DNA of 64,000 bases from positions 1 through 64,000 of the forward strand of contig DILT01000015.1 of assembly GCA_002425185.1 (NCBI GenBank), written 5' to 3'. The stretch comes from Flammeovirgaceae bacterium UBA5585. GTDB lineage: Bacteria; Bacteroidota; Bacteroidia; Cytophagales; Cyclobacteriaceae. Shown piece by piece: positions 1 to 7,727 of the stretch (position 1 is the stretch's first letter; the number at the start of each line of letters is the position of its first letter). Both the position numbers and the translations under genes were made by a program. The notes under the pieces are model-generated. The model ran no database searches. It saw only the letters and a list, made by a program, of their open reading frames with translations, and was not told where the DNA came from.

Positions 1-82
1 GTCCAGGGCGGAAGCCATGGCGCTTGAATCAAAAATTAAAAGCAGGGGAGCAAAACGATTCTTACTTGATCAGGAGGTATAA
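1..82 (+). CDS. C-terminal end of a GIY-YIG nuclease-like protein (partial, runs off the left edge)
   Basis: An open frame enters from the left edge (frame of base 2) and stops at TAA 80-82. The visible residues read SREAMALESKIKSRGAKRFL followed by LDQEV. The pattern R-x-A-M-x-L-E-x-K-I-K-x-x-x-A-K-R resembles the last helix of small GIY-YIG (UvrC-type) endonucleases, which are common as short genes in Bacteroidota. The catalytic GIY-YIG part lies outside the window, so the family call rests on this tail alone. The stop codon falls at the edge of the tRNA-like sequence that follows, so the gene abuts or has replaced the 5' end of a tRNA gene. Confidence 0.45.
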   Translation, partial: SRAEAMALESKIKSRGAKRFLLDQEV

Positions 83-146
83 GCGTAGCCCGGTATCGCG
101 TGGCGCTTAGGCGCCAAGGTCGTCAGTTCGAATCTGGCCACCCCGT
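74..146 (+). pseudogene. Degenerate tRNA-Pro-like sequence
   Basis: The 3' three quarters look like a tRNA. There is a D-arm (GCG 83-85, loop, CGC 97-99), an anticodon stem TGGCG/CGCCA (101-105/112-116), a perfect T-stem GTCAG/CTGGC around the loop TTCGAAT (122-138), and an acceptor 3' strand CACCCCG (139-145). The D-arm and T-arm text resembles Bacteroidota tRNA-Pro as I remember it. The anticodon loop has only 6 bases (CTTAGG), and the upstream bases 74-80 do not pair with CACCCCG, so the 5' acceptor strand is lost. A working tRNA is therefore unlikely; it may be the remnant left by insertion of the neighbouring GIY-YIG-like gene. Confidence 0.5.
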
Positions 147-147
147 C

Positions 148-180
148 AAAAAGCCTCACAATTGGGGGGCTTTTTGTTTT
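148..180 (+). terminator. Rho-independent terminator after the tRNA-like sequence
   Basis: AAAAAGCC (148-155) pairs with GGCTTTTT (168-175), and the run of T continues to 180 with one G. It directly follows the tRNA-like remnant and is probably its original terminator. Confidence 0.7.
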
Positions 181-306
181 GCTTTCTTAAATCAACACCT
201 CTCGTATGGTAATGATCAACATATCGGTATATTCGCACCCGATTTCCGGTATGCATAAATAAGGTAGCTTCCGGAGACTTAACCTAACATTATATAACAC
301 TTAAAC

Positions 307-741
307 ATGGCAAAGAAGACTACAAAAAAAGCGGCTAAGAAAGCTTCAAAAAAAGTGGCCAAGAGCCCGGCTAAAAAGGCTGTAAAAAAATCTGCTCCAA
401 AAAAGGCTGCAGCAAAGAAAGTAGCCCCTAAAAAGGTGGCTCCTAAGAAAGTTACTCCGAAAAAGGTAGCTCCAAAAAAATCGGCAAGAAAGCCTAACGC
501 GGCTTTCATGGTTGCCCTTGCACCCAGTGAGGCACTGGCTGCAGTAATCGGGAATAAGCCGGCCGCCCGCACAGAAATCATCAAGAAAATATGGGATTAC
601 ATTAAAGCCAACGGACTTCAGGATACCGTGAACAAGCGCATGATCAATGCTGATGCTAAACTAAAAGTAGTATTTGATGGCAAAGATCAGATATCGATGT
701 TTGAACTGGCCAAGGTTGTCAATAACCATGTGAAGAAGTAA
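307..741 (+). CDS. Lysine-rich tail plus SWIB/MDM2 domain protein
   Basis: A 144-residue basic protein with two parts. Residues 1-62 are a histone-H1-like tail with 26 lysines, mostly KK pairs separated by Ala, Pro, Val or Ser, including several copies of APKKV. Residues about 66-144 match the SWIB fold: an APSEALAAVIG start, then RTEIIKKIWDYIKANGLQD, and a C-terminal FELAKVVNNHV. SWIB domains are known from eukaryotic SWI/SNF subunits and from bacteria such as Chlamydia and Bacteroidota. The basic tail suggests a nucleoid-associated DNA-binding role, which is inference. It stands alone, with a strong terminator behind it. A weak TATATTCG box near 229 could be its -7 element. Confidence 0.85.
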   Translation: MAKKTTKKAAKKASKKVAKSPAKKAVKKSAPKKAAAKKVAPKKVAPKKVTPKKVAPKKSARKPNAAFMVALAPSEALAAVIGNKPAARTEIIKKIWDYIKANGLQDTVNKRMINADAKLKVVFDGKDQISMFELAKVVNNHVKK

Positions 742-760
742 TTCAAACGCGTTAATGAAA

Positions 761-794
761 AACGAGCCCTGCAAACGCATGGCTCGTTTTTTTT
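761..794. terminator. Terminator between convergent genes
   Basis: AACGAGCC (761-768) pairs with GGCTCGTT (781-788) around a 12-base loop. It is followed by T on the plus strand and preceded by an A-run, so it can serve both the SWIB gene and the convergent membrane-protein gene ending at 808. Confidence 0.8.
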
Positions 795-807
795 AGCCTT
801 TGCTATT

Positions 808-1140
808 TTATTTTGCCCTCAAAACTGATCCGGTGAGTGCACCAAACCCACCGACCAGTCCCCCCAATGCAGCCGTTATCACGAGCAGTAACGGTTTGCT
901 ATTCACCAGTAAAATCTTAGCCACCTTGTCGGCTAACGGTACCGCTGCATTCATGTCGATGAGCAGTGCTTTAATCAGCCACAACATCGCTATCGCTATG
1001 AATCCAGCCAAAAAATTTGCCTTGGTTTTATATAGAAACCCAACCAGTGCAGCGGCAATGGCAATACTCCACCAGGGAAGAAACATTTCGGCAATCCATG
1101 CTGTAACGATGATAAAGGCAATTTGTATCAGGAATCTCAT
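808..1140 (-). CDS. Small integral membrane protein of unknown function
   Basis: A 110-residue, strongly hydrophobic protein with about four predicted membrane segments (roughly residues 4-20, 24-38, 44-62 and 80-104). It has no signal peptide with a clear cleavage site and no recognisable catalytic motif. It ends with basic residues (VLRAK). It starts with ATG 1 base after the stop of the penicillin acylase gene, so the two are almost certainly cotranscribed. I do not recognise a named family. Real coding is supported by a long hydrophobic frame, by its tight coupling to the upstream gene and by the shared terminator at 761-794. Confidence 0.6.
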   Translation of the reverse strand: MRFLIQIAFIIVTAWIAEMFLPWWSIAIAAALVGFLYKTKANFLAGFIAIAMLWLIKALLIDMNAAVPLADKVAKILLVNSKPLLLVITAALGGLVGGFGALTGSVLRAK

Positions 1141-1141
1141 C

Positions 1142-3592
1142 TTATTTCGGATTTAGAGTGGTGGTGAAGTTTACTTTGTTGCCGGCATCTTCCGGTTTCT
1201 GTAAAAACAAAAGATTGAAATACTTTCCGGTCGACCAGTAGTTAAGCATGCTCGAGTAATGAACACTACCCGGATTACCGGACTGGCCGCCAGGGTAGGT
1301 TGCAAAAGCTTTTGGTCCATCTTTCTCCACGCTTACGATCATGCGCCATGAGGGTCCGTGTTTGCGTGAAGCGGCATTTACAGCGTTGGCATGGCCGCCA
1401 TGCTGCACATGGAACCCCAGTGCTTCTGTTCGCGTAAGGTGTTCAATGTAGGTGTCTTTAAAATCTGCCCATTTAGCTTTATCGGAAACACCTTTGTCTT
1501 TTTTCCATTGTTGTACTTCGTTAACACCCGTTGAGAAGGATGCCCTGATTAAGCCGGTGAGTGTTTCCTTTTCAGGTGTGCTCTTAATGTCATAAAATTC
1601 TAAATCAGGTTTTGTCTTCATCAGGTTAATGGTGTTCCAGGCGGTAGGGTAGGATAGGGATACTTCATCGCTGCGCATTTCATCCCAGATTAGCGGAAAG
1701 AGGTTGGTCCACCAGGCTTCAAAGTATGGTGCACTTTCCGAATCAGCATGATAAACGTAATCCCATGCTTTGAGCGCTTCATAGCCAAGTTTTTCAACAT
1801 CATTAAATCCGGTGGCATCCAAATGATCCAACAAAAATGGAAGAACTTCTTCAGCTTTAATGCTGTAGTTATCGTTTTGAAGTTTCATCATATCAGTAAC
1901 AGTAACTGCCGATGATGCTCGCAGAATATTATTAATCCTTCGGTTTCGGTAGGCTTCGTAGCTAACCGCATTAATGTAGTAGGGATAGGTTGCATCAGCC
2001 GGGTATTGGTTGGCTGAACTAACAAAACCCCGTTCAGGATTTTTATCCATTACATTTTGATCAAAAGGAATGTAGGCTTGCGGGCCGCTGGCAGATTTGC
2101 TTCCGTCTAACATAAACTTGCCTTCACCTTTTCTACGCACCGGAAATTTTCCCTGAATGCGCATGGCAATATCTCCGGTAACGGAGGCAAATACAAAGTT
2201 TTGTGCGGGTGAGGAGTAGTGATCTAGCGCTTTCATATAGTCACCATGATTTTTTGCGCGGTTCAACTTGTAGAAGGTCATCAGTTCTTCCGATTCATCG
2301 TGTGCAATCCAACGGAAGGCATAATGCTTGCGGTTGTTTTCGGCCCGGTAATTTTCATCATACGGAACGGGTCCCCAATGTGTATAAACCACGGTATCAT
2401 AATATATTTCGCGATCGCGTACGGTAATTTTTTCGACTACCTTTTTTGTTTCTTTCCACACGCCATCCAGTTCATACTTTTCTTTTTGATTGTTCTCAAA
2501 TTTAATTTTATACCAGTCTACCAAATCGCGTTGGGCGTTGGTTACACCCCAGGCGATGGAATCGTTAAAGCCGATGATTACGCCTGGTGCGCCAGGAAGG
2601 GAAACACCCATAACATTAGCGGATGGTGAATGAAGCTGAATGGCATACCAGATGGAAGGAAGGGTAATGTTAAGGTGGGGATCGTTACAGAGAATGGGCG
2701 CACCTGTTTTTGTTTTACTTCCGCTAACAGCCCAGTTGTTACTGCCAATGGTTGGATCGGGCGTAGTTAAACCGCTGATGGCGATAAGTTCTGCCGGCAG
2801 CGCAGGTGGCGTATCTTCAATTTTCAGGGGTTCGAAACCCCACCGGTTAGTGCGGTCGACAATGGGATCTCCCATAGGCTCCAAATCCGGGTAGAGAAGA
2901 TCAACCATCTCCTTTCCGAACAAGGCAAGTGCATTGGTCATTTGCATGTCTTTGTCGCCCATGTTTAAGGTTTGTGCCATGCTGCGAAGAAGCAGCGCTG
3001 ATTTCAAGGGTGTCCATTCTTCCGGAGCGTAGTCCATAAGCTTGTACTCCAAAGGCAGGTCTTTATACGATAGTGATTGGATATAAGCATTAATACCATC
3101 GGCATACTTGTTTGCCACCATGTTGGCTAGCGGATCACCCTCCATTCGCTTAAAGGCATTCTCAGCAGCGAATACCATTCCCAGTCTGCGTTGGCCGCGG
3201 TCGTAATTCAAAACAGCATCATCCTTTCCGGCACCAATCAGTTCTGAAATCCTTCCGGCTGCTGCATGGGTTTGAAATTCCATTTGCCACAACCGGTGAA
3301 GGGCGGTTACATAGCCTTGTGCCAGGTACAGGTCTTCATCGTTTTGAGCAAATACGTGCGGAATCATAATGCTGTCGAACACAATAGTCACGGGTTCTTT
3401 CAGTCCTGGTATTTCCAGTTTTACGGGCAGCGTATGGTTTTTAGATTCTATGTTTTGCCAAAATCCATGAAACGGATCAAGAAACTTTCCTAACGGGGGG
3501 ATGCGGCTTCCGCCCACAACCCAGCTCTTATTCAGGGCCCAGATGAGTAATACCGTAATTAAGAGGCTGATCAGGAACTTGACTATTTTCAT
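1142..3592 (-). CDS. Penicillin acylase family protein (Ntn hydrolase)
   Basis: An 816-residue protein, the usual size of the penicillin/acyl-homoserine-lactone acylase precursors. Residues 1-22 form an N-terminal membrane or signal segment, so it is exported. The self-cleavage site is visible as G283-S284-N285-N286-W287 followed by AVSGSKTKTG and the NDPHL motif. Ser284 would become the N-terminal nucleophile of the beta chain after autoprocessing. Downstream blocks such as PGAPGVIIGFNDSIAWGVTN and the C-terminal HGGHANAVNA and YPGGQSGNPGS segments are typical of the family. The natural substrate (amide, lactone or N-acyl compound) cannot be read from sequence. It is divergent from kdsC and cotranscribed with a small membrane protein. 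Confidence 0.9.
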   Translation of the reverse strand: MKIVKFLISLLITVLLIWALNKSWVVGGSRIPPLGKFLDPFHGFWQNIESKNHTLPVKLEIPGLKEPVTIVFDSIMIPHVFAQNDEDLYLAQGYVTALHRLWQMEFQTHAAAGRISELIGAGKDDAVLNYDRGQRRLGMVFAAENAFKRMEGDPLANMVANKYADGINAYIQSLSYKDLPLEYKLMDYAPEEWTPLKSALLLRSMAQTLNMGDKDMQMTNALALFGKEMVDLLYPDLEPMGDPIVDRTNRWGFEPLKIEDTPPALPAELIAISGLTTPDPTIGSNNWAVSGSKTKTGAPILCNDPHLNITLPSIWYAIQLHSPSANVMGVSLPGAPGVIIGFNDSIAWGVTNAQRDLVDWYKIKFENNQKEKYELDGVWKETKKVVEKITVRDREIYYDTVVYTHWGPVPYDENYRAENNRKHYAFRWIAHDESEELMTFYKLNRAKNHGDYMKALDHYSSPAQNFVFASVTGDIAMRIQGKFPVRRKGEGKFMLDGSKSASGPQAYIPFDQNVMDKNPERGFVSSANQYPADATYPYYINAVSYEAYRNRRINNILRASSAVTVTDMMKLQNDNYSIKAEEVLPFLLDHLDATGFNDVEKLGYEALKAWDYVYHADSESAPYFEAWWTNLFPLIWDEMRSDEVSLSYPTAWNTINLMKTKPDLEFYDIKSTPEKETLTGLIRASFSTGVNEVQQWKKDKGVSDKAKWADFKDTYIEHLTRTEALGFHVQHGGHANAVNAASRKHGPSWRMIVSVEKDGPKAFATYPGGQSGNPGSVHYSSMLNYWSTGKYFNLLFLQKPEDAGNKVNFTTTLNPK

Positions 3593-3702
3593 GGAGTTAG
3601 TGGTTTGAGGTTAGTTGTTGCCGGTAAACCGTAACAATTTTCCAACTTAGAAAGCTTTTCCTAATTTTCGAACTTCTTAGCGAGAAAACCTATCCCAACA
3701 CA

Positions 3703-4242
3703 TTGAAAAAGCTTCTTGATCAGTACACGAAAGAACAGGTAAAAAAGGCTTCATTGATTAAGGCCATTTTTTTTGACGTAGATGGTGTGCTTACCGATGG
3801 AAAAATCATTTATGACGATTCCGGAAAGGAGATCAAGGCGTTTAATGTTAAAGATGGTTTTATTGTTAGTTACCTGAAAAAAGCAGGAATTATTACGGGT
3901 GCTATCACCGGTCGTGAATCCGCTATTGTAACCAGGCGGTGCGCTGAACTTAAAGTTGATTTCTGTCACCAGGGTATTACGGATAAAGCCGTGGTATGCA
4001 AAAAGCTTATGGAGCATTATAAACTGAAAGCAAAAGAAGTAGCCTACATTGGTGACGATATTAATGACCTTGGCGTTTTTAACCTGGTCGGCTTAAGTGC
4101 CTGTCCTGCGGACGCCATGAGTTATGTTCAGGAAAAGGCTGATCTGGTTACTTTCAAAAAAGGTGGCAAAGGTGTATTTCGGGAAGTTGCGGATTTAGTT
4201 CTTGCAGCAAGTGGTAGAATAGAAAAAATTGTGAATAATTAA
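3703..4242 (+). CDS. kdsC: 3-deoxy-D-manno-octulosonate 8-phosphate phosphatase
   Basis: A 179-residue HAD-superfamily phosphatase of the C0 (cap-less) type. It removes phosphate from Kdo-8-P in lipopolysaccharide core synthesis. Motif I is FFDVDGVLTDG, with nucleophile Asp25 and acid/base Asp27; motif II is TGR at about 69-71; motif IV is GDDINDL at 117-123; the C-terminal GGKGVFREV is the KdsC tail. The start is TTG at 3703; no ATG lies nearby in frame, and this start gives the normal family length. kdsA follows 119 bases downstream, so the two Kdo steps sit together. Confidence 0.93.
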   Translation: MKKLLDQYTKEQVKKASLIKAIFFDVDGVLTDGKIIYDDSGKEIKAFNVKDGFIVSYLKKAGIITGAITGRESAIVTRRCAELKVDFCHQGITDKAVVCKKLMEHYKLKAKEVAYIGDDINDLGVFNLVGLSACPADAMSYVQEKADLVTFKKGGKGVFREVADLVLAASGRIEKIVNN

Positions 4243-4361
4243 TCATTGCGCGGGAGGTACGACCGAAGCAATCTCGTTTAGAATACTAAAATCGGGATAG
4301 GCTACCGTTCGCCATGACGTCAACATTTAGGTGTGGATGCAGGTACTTACGATAACTAATT

Positions 4362-5201
4362 ATGGAAAAGTTCAAGGATACAGTATCGATTACTGAAAAA
4401 ATAAAACTAGGCGGTAACCGCATGGTACTCTTTGCCGGGCCGTGCGCGACAGAGAGCTATGATATTTGCATGGAGGTAGGCACTTCTGTGAAAGCTTTAT
4501 GCGATAAACTTGGCATTGACTATGTTTTCAAAGCCTCATTCGATAAAGCCAACCGCACTTCGTCCGGTTCGTATCGTGGCCCGTCCATGGATATGGGACT
4601 TGAAATACTGGACATGGTAAAGCAAAATCTTAAAGTACCAATCGTAACCGATGTTCACGAATCGTACCAATGCGCTGAAGTAGCACAGGTAGTTGATGTG
4701 TTGCAGATACCGGCCTTTCTTTGTCGCCAAACGGATTTGTTAAAAGCAGCAGCCAGAACTGGCAAGGCCGTGAAAGTAAAAAAAGGTCAGTTTATGGCGC
4801 CAGCGGATATGAAGTATGCTGTTGACAAGGTGAGGGGTGAAGGCAACAACAATGTATTCCTTACCGAACGCGGAGCCAGCTTTGGCTATCATACCCTTGT
4901 GGTGGATATGCGTTCACTCCCGATCATGCGCCAGTTTACTCCGGTTATTTTTGATGTAACCCACTCCGTTCAGCAACCGGGTGGCTTGGGTGGAACTTCA
5001 GGCGGTCAGCGTGAGTTTGCTCCCTTTCTGGCACGTGCAGCAGCAGCAACCGGTGTTGATGGCTTTTTTATCGAAACCCACCCCAGTCCCGAAAAGGCGT
5101 TAAGCGATGGCCCAAACATGATTCCGTTGAATCAGATGGAGGAATTTGTAACTACGTTAAAGAAATTCTGGGACCTCCAGAAATCACTTAGCAACCACTA
5201 A
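4362..5201 (+). CDS. kdsA: 3-deoxy-8-phosphooctulonate synthase
   Basis: A 279-residue class I DAHP-synthase-fold enzyme that condenses phosphoenolpyruvate with arabinose 5-phosphate to give Kdo 8-phosphate. Diagnostic blocks are FAGPCATES near residue 24, FKASFDKANRTS, the PAFLCRQTDLL block, KKGQFMAP, LTERGASFGYHTLVVDMR, the VTHSVQQPGG block and ETHPSPEKALSDGPN near the C-terminus. The cysteine in AGPCATES is a family-conserved residue. It follows kdsC and is closed by a terminator at 5219-5250. Confidence 0.96.
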   Translation: MEKFKDTVSITEKIKLGGNRMVLFAGPCATESYDICMEVGTSVKALCDKLGIDYVFKASFDKANRTSSGSYRGPSMDMGLEILDMVKQNLKVPIVTDVHESYQCAEVAQVVDVLQIPAFLCRQTDLLKAAARTGKAVKVKKGQFMAPADMKYAVDKVRGEGNNNVFLTERGASFGYHTLVVDMRSLPIMRQFTPVIFDVTHSVQQPGGLGGTSGGQREFAPFLARAAAATGVDGFFIETHPSPEKALSDGPNMIPLNQMEEFVTTLKKFWDLQKSLSNH

Positions 5202-5218
5202 ACTTCACGTTCCTTTCC

Positions 5219-5250
5219 TGAGACAGATGCCTTGCCACTGCTGTCTTTTT
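5219..5250 (+). terminator. Terminator after kdsA, overlapping the next promoter
   Basis: AGACAG (5221-5226) pairs with CTGTCT (5241-5246), followed by T to 5251. The TTG of the downstream promoter (5232-5234) lies inside its loop. Confidence 0.65.
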
Positions 5251-5260
5251 TCTATATTTG
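5232..5260 (+). promoter_or_regulatory. Bacteroidota-type promoter for the SLC13 permease gene
   Basis: TTG at 5232-5234 is separated by 18 bases from TATATTTG at 5253-5260, a perfect match to the TAnnTTTG -7 box. Transcription would begin near 5266. The TTG at 5258-5260 is therefore more likely part of the promoter than a start codon, which favours GTG 5282 as the start of the next gene. Confidence 0.6.
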
Positions 5261-5281
5261 CCTCTAAAATCTACCGAATTA

Positions 5282-7054
5282 GTGGAGTTCACACTCATTC
5301 AAGGCCTTGTTTTAGGGATAGTTGTCCTGTTGGTGATTTCGCTTTACCGCGAATGGTTTAATCCTGCGCTATCCTTTTTTGTAGCCGTGCTGGCATTGCT
5401 GCTCGCAGGGGTGATCAGTCCAACGGAGCTCCTTCGGGGACTAAGCAATCAACAAATCATTGTTATTTTCTTGTTGATACTGGTAACTGCTGGGATACGC
5501 GCTGTATTTGGTGCAGCGTTTTTTACGCGGCTGTTCAAAACAACCTTAAAACCTAAAGCATTTTTACTTCGGATGATGGTAGTGTCATCTTCCATTTCTT
5601 CACTTTTAAACAACACGCCCATCGTAGCTTTTCTTATTCCTTATGTGAAGGATTGGGCTGACCGAACCGGGACACCGGCATCGAAACTGTTGATCCCACT
5701 TTCCTATGTTACGATACTCGGGGGTATGATTACGGTGATTGGTACGTCCACCAACCTGGTATTGGTAGGCTTGATGTCGGAATACAACTTGCCGTTGCTT
5801 GGCTTTAAGGATTTTCTCTTTCTGGGTTTACTGGTTACGGTAGCCGGATGGATTTACATTTATTTTATCGGGTACTCGTTACTTCCGGAAAACGTGAATA
5901 AAATTGATGATGTACGCTTAAACCTGAAAGAATACATTATTGAAACGGAAATTTTTGAGGGCTCATCATTAATCGGAAAAACAGTAAAAGATGCCGGACT
6001 TCGAAACCTTCAGGATTTATTTTTGGTGGAGATTATTCGTCAGGATGAAGTGATTTCACCCGTTTCGCCCGAAGTGAAACTGGAAGCGGGAGATACTTTA
6101 TTCTTCTCCGGCAACACCCAGTCCATCTATAATTTAATCCATCAGGATAACGGACTTCGGATTCCGAAACAAGAAAGCCTGGAAATGCAGAATCAATTCA
6201 ATTTTATAGAAGCTGTCATCCCGGCAAGTTCCGATCTGATCGGCAAGCGGATTAAAGATTCGGATTTCAGAAAGAAGTACAATGCCTCTATTGTCGCGAT
6301 TCACCGAAACGGAAAGCGGGTTTCCGGAAAAGTGGGCGAGATGCAATTGGCGGGGGGTGATTTTCTCTTACTGTTATCGGGTGATGAAATCAATCCTGCG
6401 AAACATGAAAAGGAACTGTTTTATATCTCCTTGCCCAAAAAGATTGAATACAAAAAACCTGTTTGGAAGTACTGGGTAGGTGCTGGTAGCTTTTTGATAT
6501 TGTTGGCGGGTATTGTGGGTATCCTTCCGCTTTTTACGGCTACCTTAATTATTATAACCGCGTTAATCTTTTTGGGTATTTTGAACATAACAGAGATCCG
6601 AAGACAACTTGATTTTGACTTACTCATGGTGCTGGTGTGTTCGCTGGCCATTGGTATTGCCCTGGAGAAATCCGGAACGGCTGCACTCATTGCCACGGGT
6701 CTTATCAAAACTGGCCAATCCATCGGTCCGGTAGCTGTTTTAAGTGCTCTGTTTGTGGTTACGATATTTCTTACTGCTTTGGTCACCAATCCGGCAGCCG
6801 TTTCCATTATGTTCCCCATTGCCATGTCGTTATCGCAACAGTTGGAACTTTCATCAACCCCATTTTTTGTTGCTATAGCTTTTGCTGCGTCTGGTGACTT
6901 TATGACTCCCATCGGCTACCAGACTAACCTGATGGTATATGGACCGGGTGGATACACCTTTAAAGATTTTGTAAAAGTAGGTACACCGCTAACGGTGATT
7001 TATTCAGTAATTTGTATCGGCTTCATTGCATGGTATTACCAACTATACTTATGA
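5282..7054 (+). CDS. SLC13/DASS family permease with two TrkA-C (RCK_C) domains, probable sulfate importer
   Basis: About 590 residues from GTG 5282; the TTG at 5258 lies in the -7 box and is rejected. Membrane segments at both ends enclose two cytoplasmic RCK_C-like domains at about residues 220-300 and 310-380 (EGSSLIGKTVKDAGL and SSDLIGKRIKDSDF repeats). The divalent anion/sodium symporter signatures are present: LLNNTPIVAFL near 115, GTSTNLVLVG near 160, the second VTNPAAVSIMFPIA block and PIGYQTNLMVYGPGGY at the end. Family members carry sulfate, phosphate or dicarboxylates. The cysC, cysD, cysN and cysQ genes directly downstream make sulfate the likeliest substrate. The permease probably belongs to the same regulon, perhaps the same operon. 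Confidence 0.85.
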   Translation: MEFTLIQGLVLGIVVLLVISLYREWFNPALSFFVAVLALLLAGVISPTELLRGLSNQQIIVIFLLILVTAGIRAVFGAAFFTRLFKTTLKPKAFLLRMMVVSSSISSLLNNTPIVAFLIPYVKDWADRTGTPASKLLIPLSYVTILGGMITVIGTSTNLVLVGLMSEYNLPLLGFKDFLFLGLLVTVAGWIYIYFIGYSLLPENVNKIDDVRLNLKEYIIETEIFEGSSLIGKTVKDAGLRNLQDLFLVEIIRQDEVISPVSPEVKLEAGDTLFFSGNTQSIYNLIHQDNGLRIPKQESLEMQNQFNFIEAVIPASSDLIGKRIKDSDFRKKYNASIVAIHRNGKRVSGKVGEMQLAGGDFLLLLSGDEINPAKHEKELFYISLPKKIEYKKPVWKYWVGAGSFLILLAGIVGILPLFTATLIIITALIFLGILNITEIRRQLDFDLLMVLVCSLAIGIALEKSGTAALIATGLIKTGQSIGPVAVLSALFVVTIFLTALVTNPAAVSIMFPIAMSLSQQLELSSTPFFVAIAFAASGDFMTPIGYQTNLMVYGPGGYTFKDFVKVGTPLTVIYSVICIGFIAWYYQLYL

Positions 7055-7117
7055 AGTACGAAGTACGGGTTTTGATTTGTGAATAACCAACAACCATCAA
7101 CTAACAACTAATCTCGA

Positions 7118-7714
7118 ATGAACCTCTATCCCATACAAACCCAGGTAACTAAAAAGCAACGCGAGCAGGTGCTGCAGCAGCATGCACGGCTTATCTGGTT
7201 TACGGGACTTTCGGGCTCCGGCAAGTCAACTTTAGCGGTTCAGTTGGAGGCCCAACTATATGCTAAAGGTTTTAAAACATATTTATTAGATGGCGATAAT
7301 ATCCGCACAGGTCTGAACAAGGATTTATCGTTTACCGATGAAGGTCGTGTTGAAAATATTCGCAGAATTGGGGAAGTAGCAAAGCTGATGTTGGATGCAG
7401 GAATTGTTGTGCTGTCGGCTTTTATTTCGCCTTTCAAGGCTGATCGCGAACAAGTAAAAGCAATTGTGGGAAATGAAAATTACATTGAGGTTTTTGTTGA
7501 TGCACCCCTCGAGGTGTGTGAACAACGCGATGTAAAAGGTTTGTATAAAAAGGCGCGGGCGGGTGAAGTGAAAAATTTTACAGGCATTGATTCGCCATAC
7601 GAGGCTCCTGAACACCCGGATATTATTTTACAGACGCATAAATTATCGGTTGAAGAATCGATTCAGATACTTCAGCAAGGCATACTTCCAAAAATTAAGT
7701 ACTCATCAATCTAA
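7118..7714 (+). CDS. cysC: Adenylyl-sulfate kinase
   Basis: A 198-residue APS kinase that phosphorylates adenosine 5'-phosphosulfate to PAPS. The P-loop GLSGSGKST is at about residues 30-38. It is followed by LLDGDNIRTGLNKDLSF (APS-binding), the RVENIRRIGEVAKLM block, SAFISPFKADRE and VFVDAPLEVCEQRDVKGLYKKA, all in the usual order. The P-loop serine of this family is normal. The upstream gap (7055-7117) carries a short AATAACCAACAAC sequence that recurs in the cysD-cysN gap. cysD begins 13 bases downstream. Confidence 0.96.
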   Translation: MNLYPIQTQVTKKQREQVLQQHARLIWFTGLSGSGKSTLAVQLEAQLYAKGFKTYLLDGDNIRTGLNKDLSFTDEGRVENIRRIGEVAKLMLDAGIVVLSAFISPFKADREQVKAIVGNENYIEVFVDAPLEVCEQRDVKGLYKKARAGEVKNFTGIDSPYEAPEHPDIILQTHKLSVEESIQILQQGILPKIKYSSI

Positions 7715-7727
7715 AATCAACAATCGC

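Noticed and set aside
74..146. Functional tRNA-Pro gene
   Set aside because: The anticodon loop has only 6 bases and the 5' acceptor strand does not pair with CACCCCG.
74..146. 3' end of a tmRNA
   Set aside because: A normal D-arm is present, which tmRNA lacks, and no tag reading frame is visible.
279..584. Phe/Ala-rich minus-strand open frame over the SWIB gene
   Set aside because: It is the antisense of the lysine codons of the basic tail.
5258..5281. TTG 5258 as start of the SLC13 permease
   Set aside because: It coincides with the last bases of a perfect TAnnTTTG box; GTG 5282 is a better start.
6421..6912. 163-codon minus-strand open frame inside the permease gene
   Set aside because: Antisense shadow of a hydrophobic coding region; no protein-like motifs.
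7587..7727. Extended N-terminus of CysD overlapping cysC
   Set aside because: The extra 47 residues are the cysC sequence in another frame and do not resemble the CysD family.
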